64,000 nt of DNA from Rhexocercosporidium sp. MPI-PUGE-AT-0058 (Eukaryota > Ascomycota > Leotiomycetes > Helotiales): NCBI GenBank assembly GCA_020746875.1, contig JAGTJL010000003.1, positions 496,001-560,000 on the forward strand. Direction: 5' to 3'. Under the pieces are notes generated by a model. It was not told the origin of the DNA, made no database searches, and saw only the letters and a program-made list of their open reading frames with translations. This document shows positions 22,388 to 33,199 of the stretch, in pieces; positions within the stretch are counted from its first letter, which is position 1, and every line of letters starts with the position of its first letter. Made by a program: the position numbers and the translations under genes.

Positions 22388-25300
22388 ATGGAAGCTCTCG
22401 CAGCCTTGGGCCTTGCGGCTGCTGTGGTCCAGTTTGTGGACTTTGGCAGCAGGCTCGTCTCGAAGGGCCAGCAGCTCTATCACTCTGGAGCACTTCTCGA
22501 CAATGTGGAGATCGAAGACACTGCGACGAGGCTGCAAGCACTGGTGGAACCGCTCCAAGCATCACAGGGGGAAGATCCCATCGTGGTAATCTGTAAGGCT
22601 TGTAAGTGAATCCCTTATTTGAGTGGAGACCGACGTCCGACAAGGGTAAATTACGTGTAAGGTCAAAGTAATTTGCTGTCTCTTGATTCGGGTGAAAAGA
22701 TTTACCCTGCGCCAGTATATATATCATCTGATCCTTTTAGGTGTGAGTGTTTCCCAGGAACTTGTAAACTTTCTTGGAAGACTAAAGATGCCTACTGGGA
22801 ACTCTCATGAACGATGGAAGAGCTTTCGACAAGCACTGAAAAGTGTTTCGTCGAAGGAGAAGGTCAAAGAAATAAAGTTGAGACTTGATAGTTTGAGAGG
22901 AGAGCTGGATACCCATGTCGTCCTGAACATACGGTAAGTTGAAGTCATAGGCTGATGCCGTGTAACAATGTTCTAAAGTCATTACATTCAGGGGCCAAAT
23001 ATCCGTCCTGTCAACGAAGCAGGACACCAGATTCGGGTCCTTGGATACAGCCACCCAGAATATTATGCTGGATCTACTCGATCTCCGACGAGCCGTTCGT
23101 GAGGACATGGGAAATCAATTCCAGCATCTCATCAGAACCGAGCATTTGGAACACAATAAAACTCGTACAGTCCTGACAGATCACACGAGAATGCAGCTTG
23201 ATAGCCGTGTTTATCAGTCAATCATCGAGAGCCTGCACTTTCCAGCAAGAACTGTACGCCATGAAAAGATACTGGATGCGCACATGCGGACCTTCGAATG
23301 GATATTTCAAGATCCTAAACCTGGAGGAAAGCCTTGGAGTCATTTTGGCAATTGGCTGGAAAGCGGAGAGCGAATCTATTGGATCAGCGGAAAGGCTGGG
23401 TCTGGGAAATCGACGTTGATGAAGTTCATCGTGGATCATGACAAGACTAGAGAAATGCTTGGAGTATGGGCCCGAGGCACCAATCTAGAAACACCATCAT
23501 TCTTTTTTTGGAGCAGTGGAGATCCAGGCCAGCGGTCACAGGAAGGACTCTTGCGGTCTTTGCTGTACGAAATCTTGATAAAACACCCTGAGCTTGTACC
23601 CGTTGTGTTTCCCGAGCTATGGAAGAGGCAGTCCGAGCTGGCGTCGAGCAATGTTGCAAACACGCCCAGCACATGGACTTTGGCCAAACTAAAGAACGCT
23701 TTCGCTCGCCTAGTAGCAGCCAGCAGCCTGTGGATATGCTTTTTTATTGATGGCCTGGACGAATACGATGGCGACTATGAAGAACTCGCGGAATATTTCT
23801 CCGGGCTTGCCTGTTCCACCCACGTCAAACTATGCCTTTCGAGTCGACCTTGGCCAGCTTTTCAGGACAAATTCCAAGACTGTGCTGGCCTGAGGCTGCA
23901 AGACCTGACGTGGGATGATATTTACCGTTTTGTTAACGACACAATGGAGAGTAACGCAAATATGATTCGCTTGAGACAGAGTGAGCCTGTTCGAACGGAG
24001 AGGATTGTCAGCAACCTTATTTGGAAAGCTCAAGGTGTATTCTTATGGGTCACGCTGGTTGTCAAGTCACTGTTAAAAGGACTTAGCCATAGAAATAACC
24101 TGGAAACCCTGGAGAAGAGGCTCAACGCAATGCCGCCGGATCTGGAAAATCTGTACAGTCACATGCTTGCCTCTATCGATGCGGAAGATATGGAGGATGG
24201 CTCAAAAATATTCCAACTTTGCTACCCATTATTTGACCAGCGCCCGATAGACATGGAACTGGTCTACCATGCCCTAAAGAAAAGTCTCCCAGAAGTACAT
24301 GCTTATTCGCCTTCTATCACCGAAAATGATACTGAGCAACTACGGGATGAAAAATTCAATTCCGTCCTCCAAGAAATGCACATACTCTTGCAAACTCGAT
24401 GTGGCGGCTTACTTGAGATTCATGTCAATGGCCCAACAGACATATCATGGAAGTTTGGTTTCGTATTCTACATTCACCGCACAGTATCGGATTTTCTAAA
24501 GTCCCCAGATGTCTGGAAAGGAATATTGAGTCACACTTCTCAGACTGACTGGGACCCGAGGAAAGCACTTCTTATATCAATCGTAATGTGTCTGAAAAGT
24601 ATCATCATCAGTCCTGCGATTGCAACCAGAGACGCGTCCGTGAGATATGTCGATGTTTATTGGACCTTCCTTATGGACCGCATATATTCTCTGCTGCAGC
24701 TACACTCTGCAAATCTCAAAGATATCATACTCCTGCTTGACGAACTCGATAAATCTGCTGCACGTATTGCGTTAGTCTGCAGATGGTCCCCCGAAGATGA
24801 TCAAATCGACTTCCCCCACTGGTCCAATTATTTGTCTGATGATGATTTTACGTTGCCTCGCCAAGATTTTCTTTCCTTTGCCACGGAGAATGGTCTATGG
24901 AACTACGTCCAATGCAAAGTACTGGACGACGGTTCTCTGTTGAGGCGAGAGAAAATCGTTCCACTGCTTGCTTATGCCGTTCTTACGTCTCCACCCCACC
25001 GTATTCCGTTTCAAGCATCTCTTCGAACAATTGAGCTTCTGTTACACAACTCCGCTGATCCAAACGTGGATTTTCGTGGCAATTCCCTATGGCAATATTG
25101 GCTGAGCATACTTCATGCAGCTAAAACACCCGATGACGAAGATCTGGAATGCTTTCGAAGGGGTACTGTTGCAATGATCCAAGCTGGTGCTAGTTTAAAA
25201 GCAACCTGTGTAGATAGCAGTATGGCTTGGGGTAATGTATATCGAGAGCTGGTGGATAGTCAGGGCACCATGTGCTATGTGTCTGTGGCTAACATACTTA

Positions 25301-25745
25301 TCTTTAGCTTGATGCAGCATGCTTCAGAATCTTGGAAAAACCCAGCAGAGGATTCATATGAATGTCTACGAGATAGAGATCTGTTTGTCGGCAAGGAGAC
25401 ACTTTCGTTTCGAGAAAGGCATTGTTTGAAAGCAGTGATCGATGATGTTTTCAGAGAAAGGGACCCGAACGGCGCGGATGAAATTTTACATCTCGTTGAG
25501 AAACTCGAGGTATATTCTTGCCTCTCACTCAATCAGGTTCTGGTTCTAGATTCCAGCTATTTTACATAGCGATATTGTTCCTTCTTATTCTCTCAATCAT
25601 TTCCATCCACATCCTCTGCAGTGCGGCTAGAGAAGGAATGAGTCAAGTCTGAGCTGACAAATTACAGGTCGAGAAAGCTTCTGGAAAGTCTAATGCATCG
25701 ATCATTGGAAGGAAGCGGAATATTGAGGAAGTTGATGTCGACTAG
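22388..25745 (+). CDS. NACHT-domain STAND (NLR-like) protein, 1000 aa
   Basis: Exons 22388-22601, 22741-22933, 22992-25509 and 25668-25745. Residues 1-70 (MEALAALGLAAAVVQFVDFG) match the alpha-helical N-terminal domain common on fungal STAND proteins. A predicted helical linker follows to about residue 250. The NACHT NTPase has Walker A GKAGSGKS at about 269, Walker B ICFFIDGLDEYDGDYEEL at about 383-400, and LSSRPW as sensor 1. After a winged-helix-like part there is one degenerate ankyrin-like unit (TIELLLHNSADPNVDF) and no clear WD40, TPR or ankyrin array. The last small exon adds a basic tail (ASIIGRKRNIEEVDVD); without splicing the frame would stop at 25569. Such proteins sense non-self and trigger cell death in fungi, but this one's role is unknown. 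All NTPase motifs look intact. Confidence 0.87.
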
Positions 25746-26236
25746 GTCTTGTTTTCTGATTACATGTGGAAGGCATTTGGGTTGGATTTGGATTTGCAAG
25801 GCTTTTTCCGGTAGACATTGTTGCCACGACAAAAACAGATGAAGCGCGGAGTTCTGGTTGATAGTTTACAATATGGTACCTCTTGCTGTCGTAATACCGA
25901 AGTCAAACTCTTATGGTAGCAACAAGCACGAAAGTAGAAACTTACATCCACGTCCGAAACTAGAGCAGAGTTAGTCCGCGCGTAGCATGTATTTTGGAGA
26001 AGCAGGCGTGTCTATCGCTATCTAATTTGCTGTGTATACTCTAGAAGGAAGATCTCGCCATTGAGTGCTTTTGTTGACTTCGCGTATCAGCAAAATAGTG
26101 GGTTTCAGTAGCTCTGGTGCGGATCGGAAAAACCTCAGCGCGGCGGGGTCAACGCAACGTGCATCTGCCTTCCAGCTCTGTAAATAACTCTCGAGCTTCA
26201 CTTCCTGACAACATACAAACACCATACAGCGCAAAT
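25746..26236. other. intergenic
   Basis: About 490 bp between the STAND gene and the deubiquitinase. No features recognised. Confidence 0.45.
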
Positions 26237-27125
26237 ATGGCAGAAGCTCAATTTCATGATGACCCTGATGTCCCAAAAGGCCGCAAGACTTTTATTCCTC
26301 TGGGTAAGTTACCTTCAACTTCATTCTACAGCTATATACTACATCAGCATCTTACTCACTTGTATCCCACAGAGAACAACCCAGAAGTCATGTCCTCTCT
26401 AGTCCACAAGCTCGGTCTCTCACCAAACCTCTCCTTCCACGACGTCTTTAGCATCGAAGACCCTGAACTTCTTTCCTTCATCCCCCGCCCGGCAAATGCC
26501 CTCCTTCTTGTCTTCCCAGTCAGCAAATCCTACGAGAACTTCCGCGTACAAGAGGATGGCAAAAAGACAGACTACGAGGGTAAAGGAGCTAGCGAGCCGG
26601 TCATCTGGTATAAGCAGACGATCAGGAATGCGTGTGGATTGATTGGGATTCTGCATGCTGTCAGCAATGGCACCTCGAGAGAGTTTATACGTAGGAATAT
26701 CTGTGGGCTTGGCAGGAATCTTGCTGATGGTACATTGGACAGAACCTGGTTCAGATCTCGAGAAGCTCGTTAAAGATGCCACCCCATTGGGACCCATCGA
26801 ACGAGCTGATCTGCTATACAACTCCCAAGCCTTGGAGACTGCCCACCAGAGTGCTGCGAGTCAAGGTCAGAGCGCCACACCAGATGCAGAGGACAATATC
26901 GACTTGCACTACGTATGTTTTGTCAAGGATGAGAAGAATCACTTGTGGGAGATGGATGGAAGGAGAAAGGGGCCTCTAGATAGAGGACTGCTCGGGGGAG
27001 AGGAGGATGTTTTGAGCGAGAAGGCTCTGGATATGGGACCCAGGCAGTTCATGAAGAGAGAGGCTGAGACTGCAGGTGGGGAGTTGAGATTCAGTTTGAT
27101 CACGCTGGCTCCTAGCCTAGACTGA
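26237..27125 (+). CDS. YUH1: ubiquitin C-terminal hydrolase (UCHL3/Yuh1 type)
   Basis: Peptidase C12: removes small adducts from the ubiquitin C-terminus and helps process ubiquitin or NEDD8 precursors. Exons 26237-26303, 26373-26690 and 26743-27125 give 255 aa, the usual single-domain length. Catalytic set: Gln104 and Cys110 in YKQTIRNACGLIG (spacing of six as in UCHL3), His in DLHYVCFVKD and Asp in LWEMDGRRKGPLDRG. The exon 2/3 join uses the acceptor at 26742, giving FIQPGSDLEKLVKDATPLGP. The crossover loop just before the His is lengthened by an Ala/Gln/Ser-rich insert. Cytosolic or nuclear; no targeting signal seen. Confidence 0.94.
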
Positions 27126-27529
27126 ATGGCCATGGATAGGATTTGCATCATAAGGCGTTTGAGGACAAATGATTTTATAGCCACGAGCTCTGTGTACCGA
27201 GGTATTTATGGGCAGTGCGGGGGTATTTCTATCAACAGCACACGAAACATAAAATGAAGCTTTCGGCCTTCACATAAAATTGGTTTATAGGAAATGTCAC
27301 AGGCATCAGATCTAAATAGTAATGGTAGTCAAGTTTTAGAGATGTTAATGCTTTTCAAAGAGATCACAAGGCTGAGCAAGGCTGACAGCCTACTAAACTA
27401 GCGCAAGATCCACATCGTCACCAAAACAAAGGTGACCTGACATTCGTAAACTCTTCACCACTCGCACAACACTCAACTTACTCTATGTGTCTGACACCAA
27501 ATCTATTATACCGTGCAAACCTCGTCAGA
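27126..27529. other. intergenic
   Basis: About 400 bp with nothing recognised. Confidence 0.45.
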
Positions 27530-28312
27530 ATGGCTCTCCACCCTCCACAAAACACATCGAAGCTGATCTGTAATTCTCCCATTTGACCCCTCATTTCTCC
27601 CTCTAGTTTTTGCTCAGATGAGTCAATAGCTAATAGTATATTTACAGTCGCACCAGCAAACGACAAAACGAACTCCCAAGCCGATCAATACACTAAAGGT
27701 GCTCTTGATAAAGACCAATTAGACCCCACCTCTCCCTTCAAGCAATTCAATACCTGGTTCACACACGCGCAAGCCAATTCGGTACACCAACCAGAGACAG
27801 TTTGTCTCTCCACGGCCTCCCTCCCCTCGGGCCGCGTGAGTTCGCGAATGGTGTACCTGAAAGAACTCGACACAGCAGGCTTCGTCATCTATTCCAATTT
27901 CGGAACAAGCAAGAAAGCGAAGGATATCGAGAGCAACAAATGGGCCAGCCTGACCTTCTGGTGGAGGGAATTAGAACGACAAGTCCGCGTTGAAGGACAA
28001 GTTGAGAGGTTGACGAGTGAAGAAAGTCAAGTGTATTTTGATACGCGGATTCGAGGGAGTAAGCTTGGTGCGTGGGCTAGTCGGCAGAGTCAGGTTCTTG
28101 AGGGGAGGGAGCAGTTGGAGGGGTGGGTGAAGGAGGTTGAGGAGAAGTTTGAGGGCGTGGAGAAGGTTCCTGTTCCGGTGTTCTGGGGCGGCTTGAGGAT
28201 TAAACCCGTGATGGTGGAATTTTGGCAGGGGAGGGAGAGTAGGCTGCATGATCGTTTTCAGTATACTAAGTTGGAGGAAGGGGGTTGGAAGATTGAGAGG
28301 TTGAGTCCGTAG
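27530..28312 (+). CDS. PDX3: pyridoxamine/pyridoxine 5'-phosphate oxidase
   Basis: FMN enzyme that oxidises PNP or PMP to pyridoxal 5'-phosphate, the last step of vitamin B6 salvage. Exons 27530-27569 and 27648-28312 give 234 aa. Family blocks in order: LDPTSPFKQFNTWFTHAQA, VCLSTASLPSGRVSSRMVYL, GFVIYSNFGTSKKAKDIESN, ASLTFWWRELERQVRVEGQV (FMN and dimer region), RGSKLGAWASRQSQVL, VPVFWGGLRIKPVMVEFWQG and SRLHDRFQY with the PLP-binding C-terminus RLSP. The small first exon is inferred from GT-AG borders and phase; it gives a short cytosolic N-terminus, normal for the family. Confidence 0.93.
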
Positions 28313-28796
28313 GTAGAGATGCAGCCAGATCTGTTGGTAAAACACGAAGAACTCTCAACTCAATCCCTTTTTCAATCAGTATCTTCTTTCGTATTGATCT
28401 TTCTTGCTCCATAAGTTGTTTCACGTCCTTGAGGTTATACTCGGTAATGCAAAACACTCACTTTGCAACAGAAACTATCGTAATACCGTTCAAGCTGCCA
28501 TATACGACCATAAATTGAGGAATACTGGGCTATCTATATAACTTATAGAACACTGATATTAATAGTATTAAAAAAACTTAAAAACTCATCTCTCAGCCAC
28601 TATTGATTAGAAGTATTATAATAGTTATTTATTCGGGTTTAGAATCCGATTGACAGTGGGGAAACGAGACAGAACAAGAAAGCAAAGCTTAACAAGAGGT
28701 CGAGGTAAACTCCAGTATAATTATATTGAGGTGGTCTCGACTTGAATGGTATAATGTTAAGCTTGGTCAGACAAAGCGACTTCTTCTCGTTAACAC
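28313..28796. other. intergenic, partly AT-rich
   Basis: 28550-28640 is strongly A/T-rich. No gene seen. It marks the change from the dense core block to the decayed accessory stretch. Confidence 0.45.
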
Positions 28797-29341
28797 TTAA
28801 CACCAACCGATATTTGGATCGGAGCCATTATAGATAGTTATCAGCAAGATCACTTTGCCCCCTGACGAGATCTCAAGTTAACATACCGGAATCTCCATCC
28901 CCACTTGTCACTTTGGCCACCAGGGGCAACTGTCGATTTCAGACATGAGCCCATTTTCACAATCCGTCTGTGAAAAAGTGCGACCATTGTTCTGTAGGTT
29001 GGTGATTTGGAGTATCATATGATAGCCCCCGACCTTTTGTGTCACCGCTTTAATACAGACCGTCGCAGTTAGGGACGACTCGCTAGAATGGTCAATGGAG
29101 ATCCCTCATAGTAGCCGTGGCAGGCGTTCCTGACATGCTGCCTCGCAATCTCATACCCAAAAGTCCAGCCCCATTGCTCGCCGACACTGTAGCAGCCGGC
29201 ATGGACTCTACAAATATAATTAGAGAAGCTAGAAGAAGTAAAGGACACAATGAACACGATAGTACATCAAGAGTCAGAGGTCTAAACTTACCCAGTGACG
29301 GAGAGAAAGAGAGGCACTATTGTTGTGAGCGTTACAAGCAT
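28797..29341 (-). pseudogene. decayed gene for a small secreted cysteine-containing protein
   Basis: ATG 29341 opens a signal peptide (MLVTLTTIVPLFLSVTGVHA) split by an 84-nt intron (29291-29208). The mature part begins GCYSVGEQW and includes ARQHVRNACHGYYEG. That frame stops at 29069, but the neighbouring frame continues the same kind of protein from about 29100 down to 28890, with further Cys (TVCIKAV, TDCENGLM, IDSCPLV). A typical tail, SDPNIGWC with TAA at 28797, lies in yet another phase. The layout, four to six spaced Cys and a Cys at the very end, is that of fungal secreted effector-like proteins of about 120-130 aa. At least one indel, probably two, breaks it. An alternative splice from a GTATGA donor near 29156 could bypass the first break but deletes conserved-looking residues. 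Function unknown. Confidence 0.6.
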
Positions 29342-29413
29342 GCTGAAATAGAAATGATTGCGTAAATGCTAAGTATAGTATTCTAAAGCAGAACCAGGAG
29401 GCACCGATGCTTG

Positions 29414-29420
29414 TTATATA
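29414..29420 (-). promoter_or_regulatory. TATA box of the decayed secreted-protein gene
   Basis: TATATAA on the minus strand, about 70 bp upstream of ATG 29341. Confidence 0.5.
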
Positions 29421-29952
29421 GAAAGTGTCCGGCGTACCTGACTCAACGTTGAGAGAAGATACCAATCAGCAAGGTCTAGTGGGGGTCACAACTGGTTCAT
29501 GGTTAATCTCCAAGAAACCCTGCATGCACAACTAGTTCGGTATCTTGGTTACGCCATGGTACATTTCGTCCGATATGACTAACCAGACCACGATGTTGTC
29601 GTGCCGCGATTGTAATCCTTGTACCATTTCCTGACCCTGCAGCTCCTCGTTACACAGCCATAACCTTAACCGAACAGTCAAATCAGAAGCAGAAGATCCC
29701 ATGATCTTCACTGGACGTGCTGCAACCTTACTTCAATCTCCATCGAGTATACTTCCCCAGATTCCTGCGCCGCAGCTCACGCCGCACAAACACAAGCACC
29801 GCGTCCACGAATTGATACGGCACATAGCACACCGAAATTTGAGATCACACCTTCCATATTCGAGTGATTGATCCTCTCGGCCGAGCAGTCCGCCTACGAT
29901 AATTTGTTGATTCGCGAAGTCGAGCCCAACCCATGCACCCAAAAACTGAGGT
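29421..29952. other. shared upstream region of two divergent decayed secreted-protein genes
   Basis: About 0.5 kb between the two TATA boxes. No intact gene. Confidence 0.5.
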
Positions 29953-29959
29953 ATATAAT
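29953..29959 (+). promoter_or_regulatory. TATA box of the second decayed secreted-protein gene
   Basis: TATATAA about 85 bp upstream of ATG 30042; a short pyrimidine-rich stretch lies between them. Confidence 0.5.
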
Positions 29960-30041
29960 TCCGTCAAGGTATGTGTAGCACAATCGTTATCTCTTCTTCT
30001 TTAGTCCACTCTCCCAGAGAAGCATAGAACAGCAAGACAAC

Positions 30042-30512
30042 ATGTTCCCTCAGCGCATCTTGGCTGTCCTCAGCCTAGCAGCAACCTCGGTTTCAGCTAT
30101 CGATCTAAGATTCTTCAATCAAATAATTGCGCTAGAAACTACTGGGTCGCTTGCAACAATGCCAACCCAGGGTTTTGCTGTTATACCACTGACGAGGACT
30201 ACACCGTCAGCGCTGGGCTTTTCGCCATACCAAGAGAATAGTCTATTGTCTGCCGATGGTGGGATCAGACAGGTTGGAGTAGTGGTCCACTCAAGGCAAC
30301 CACTCTCAGTTATCAGCGAGATACTGTCTGCTTGGGAGCTCCGGTGGATAGGCAGCGGGGATGGGTCCATGCTTAGCTACTAATTCAACGGGAGAAAACG
30401 TGAGGTGAAGGCTCGCCGAACAGAAGGATGTCAAAGGGCAAATATTCTCCACCTTGATGACGGCAGCGAGGATCACCTCACCAACCTGAGCAATGCTACC
30501 TACAGTGAAGTG
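30042..30512 (+). pseudogene. decayed gene for a small secreted Cys-rich protein
   Basis: ATG 30042 starts a good signal peptide (MFPQRILAVLSLAATSVSA). The frame then shifts by one base near 30121-30127 into a Cys-rich stretch (NYWVACNNANPGFCCYTTD). That stretch stops at TAG 30238-30240, where Trp is plausible, then continues in the same frame with SIVCRWW and TVCLGAP to TAG near 30376. After another frame change, GRKREVKARRTEGCQ and ILHLDDGSEDHLTNLSNATY run to a probable donor at 30513. Signal peptide, Cys-Cys pair and length are those of a fungal secreted effector-like protein. It is broken by at least two frame changes and one nonsense codon. The intact 113-aa frame 30042-30383 is an artefact of the shifted phase. 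Confidence 0.6.
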
Positions 30513-30784
30513 GTAAGTGGTTGTTTCATAACCTCTAGATCTTAATCAGCAGTACCTCCTAGAGGCTCATCAGCGGCTCTAGCAATGTACTTGAAAGCTA
30601 CTGCTACTCTCTCTATCTGTCAAGGTTATTGAGTATCTAGTGATGCTTAGCTTGCTACTGTCTTTCGGGGTGGAGGCTACGAGGTGGAAAGAAGTGGGAG
30701 GGGGGAATCGACAGAATTTATGCAATCCTACCCAGAATGAAATTCAGTTCGCCATAGCAACGAAAACTGGCTCACGTCCACATA

Positions 30785-30985
30785 TTATAAAACGTCGCTC
30801 GCTCTTCCGCCTGTCGTTTTCTTAGTGCCTCTGCCGCTTCCCGATCCGTTTCCCCCACTGCTCCGGGTGCTCTTGCCAAATTCTTGCAGCCCTCCTTCCT
30901 CAACAAACTTTCCTCTTTCTTCAAATCCGCCGTCTTTGATTCTAGTCAGCTCTCCTTCATATCGCGCAACTTGATTCTTAGACAT
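30785..30985 (-). CDS. possible small hydrophilic protein, 66 aa
   Basis: ATG 30985, single exon. The sequence is charged and Gly-rich (MSKNQVARYEGELTRIKDGG; ends TTGGRASDVL) with no signal peptide, Cys or membrane segment. Its regular Lys/Glu/Gly composition looks more like coding than chance, but I know no family. It could equally be a random frame. Confidence 0.35.
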   Translation of the reverse strand: MSKNQVARYEGELTRIKDGGFEERGKFVEEGGLQEFGKSTRSSGGNGSGSGRGTKKTTGGRASDVL

Positions 30986-32889
30986 GACATCTTATATTTC
31001 ACATGGTATATAGTCATCTGCCCACTTCAGCGTTTAAATTCGGAATTTGGCAAGTTCAGGTAGCTAGTTAGCGTGATAGAAGAAAAGTTTGTATAATCGC
31101 TTTTTAGGGTTGAGTCAAGTTAGGGAGAGGAAGGAAGGGATGAAGATGACGAAACCTATTCCGCAATGAGTGAGAGTTTTTTTTTTCAAATTCGAACATA
31201 CTGTTGGTCAAAATCTGTACTAGCAGACAGACCGAAAGTTACGAGCCTCCTCGTTTCTATACTTTCCTGTCTCGGATCCTCGGTAAGGAGAATTCACAGA
31301 CCACAACCCTCGCTCTCTCCCGGCGTACCGCAAAGCCTTCTACACGCGACAAAAGATCCGAGACGCTTTGAGATATTTCTCAGTGTATAAAATATGTTCA
31401 TTATGCGTGAACAGCCAATTGTGTTAAAAATCTAAGGCGTTGGACCTAATATTGCCTGTCTGCAAAGACCAGAGTACCCTATGCGCATGGAAATCTAATC
31501 ACTGTTAACAACTCATCGAGTACATCATCTCAGCCCTAGATTGATTATCCTCCACTCGCCATCATATTAAATCGCAAAAGAATCATTGAAAAGTACTAAT
31601 TTGCCCCAGCATCTTCATAACAGTCATGTGAAAGATACCCCAGGTTAACAAGTGACGAGACTCGGAAAAGCTGGACAGGAAACTGGTTCAAGGATTTTCA
31701 TTTCATCTCGTTCTAGCCTATTCTTCTGGATTGACCATCTCTCTCTCTCTCTCCCTCTCCCTCTCCCTTTCTCTCTGTGTGTATGTTGTTACCATTGGAA
31801 GTAACATCTTGTCCCCTACTTAAGCTTCAACACTTGAAGAAAGCAAATAGTCTCGTCCGGACCCGAGGGGAACACACATTTTCCAAATAAGTCATCTAGG
31901 TATCAATTAGCCCAGTGAAAATTGCAGGCACATTCAGGTTCCAGGTATGGAACAGGTTTTCACATAGAGCATGGTTTACTTCAACGGGAGCAAGAAACAC
32001 CTCCGACCTCTCGTCCTAGCGGGTTCTACCCATCCTTCGGATGTCATCCCATCAAAACTTCATTTCCCCTCCCACGATCCCAAATATCTCTAGCAAAACA
32101 ATCCATTCAAAGACATTCTGATGTATTTTAGTGCAAAAAATGAGGATGATTGCAAACGTCTTCATTTTGTTTCTGCATTTCTATGATATTGCCAAGTATA
32201 CTCCCAGCTGTCCTATGCCAGGAAATCCATATCCGCCTCCTAACCTAACCATATACACACAAAATCAAACAGAAACGTTAAGGAAAGGAGCTGCTCTGAG
32301 CGGTGCCCAAATACATGTATCGCCACTACTGTGAACCGTGATCATTAGCTATTTTCCGAATATACAGAATTCCAAGCCCAAGTAACATCGCCCTTGCCGA
32401 ATGTAAACCGAAAGGAAAGTGATTGTGCGACAAAAAGATAACGACAGTGAACACCGAGGATAATGAGCCTTCGTAAAATGCTGATGAGGATAGTGTGTTT
32501 AAGTGTAGTGATGTTGAAGAGGGAAGTGGCTGTGGCGATCTGGAAATCGAGGTAGGCTGTCGGCAACTCGGCAGGGTCCAAACACTTGACAATAAATTGA
32601 TTACGAGGAGGGATATTTGGGGTTTGTGGTTGTGGTTTTGTCGGTATGATAGATTGGTGAGGTAGGAGGAGCCGTGAGCTGTTGAGAATGTGGCTTTTGA
32701 TGTTGAAGATCTGCGTGACAGTTGAGTTTGGAGTGTTGACCATTTCCCTGGTAACCGAAGCACACAATTACCCAACCACAATCCCTTCCCACCATCTTTG
32801 CGTCTCGTCCCACGTCTATCCAAAAAGGCCCACAATATCTCATCCCAACACATCCAATCTTCCCCATCTCTAACGAAATTCCCAACTCT
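30986..32889. other. gene-poor intergenic stretch
   Basis: About 1.9 kb with only overlapping short ORFs on both strands and a pyrimidine microsatellite. No transposon protein remnants recognised. Confidence 0.45.
31738..31777 (+). repeat. CT-rich microsatellite
   Basis: CTCTCT and CTCCCT repeats, about 40 bp, ending in TGTGTGTATG. Confidence 0.85.
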
Positions 32890-33087
32890 TTACCTCCCAG
32901 GCATCGTCCTCCCCGTATTATCGCCCCTCCATATCTTAACGAAAGCTCCGATACCAATCGCGACGAATACGAGGACAACCATACCCAAAATCATAGGTAG
33001 GGTGAAGAAATCGCCGATGGCAGAACGTTTTTGGAGGTGAAAGGCATGGTGGATAAGGTCTTTTGGTTGGAGGTTGAGGACGGGCAT
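32890..33087 (-). CDS. small single-pass membrane protein, 65 aa
   Basis: ATG 33087 in good context (cacaacATGCC). A basic/amphipathic start (MPVLNLQPKDLIHHAFHLQK) is followed by one strong membrane helix (FTLPMILGMVVLVFVAIGIG at about residues 28-47) and a short basic tail (RGDNTGRTMPGR). This orderly plan suggests a real small fungal membrane protein. I cannot name it. A tandem repeat lies in its putative 5' leader at 33135-33199. Confidence 0.5.
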   Translation of the reverse strand: MPVLNLQPKDLIHHAFHLQKRSAIGDFFTLPMILGMVVLVFVAIGIGAFVKIWRGDNTGRTMPGR

Positions 33088-33134
33088 GTTGTGATGTTGC
33101 GATACTGTGAAGGACGATGGCTGGGTGGGAGGGA

Positions 33135-33199
33135 GGAGGCAGGCGAGGAAGGCAGGAGGCAGGCGAGGAAGGCAGGAGGCAGGCGAGGAAGGCAGGAGG
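33135..33199 (+). repeat. tandem repeat, 20-bp unit, three identical copies plus part
   Basis: GGAGGCAGGCGAGGAAGGCA occurs at 33135, 33155 and 33175, then breaks off in GGAGG. Perfect identity suggests recent expansion. Confidence 0.95.

Noticed and set aside
22388..27125. STAND gene plus deubiquitinase as a defence pair
   Set aside because: Same orientation only; the UCH is an ordinary housekeeping enzyme with its own promoter.
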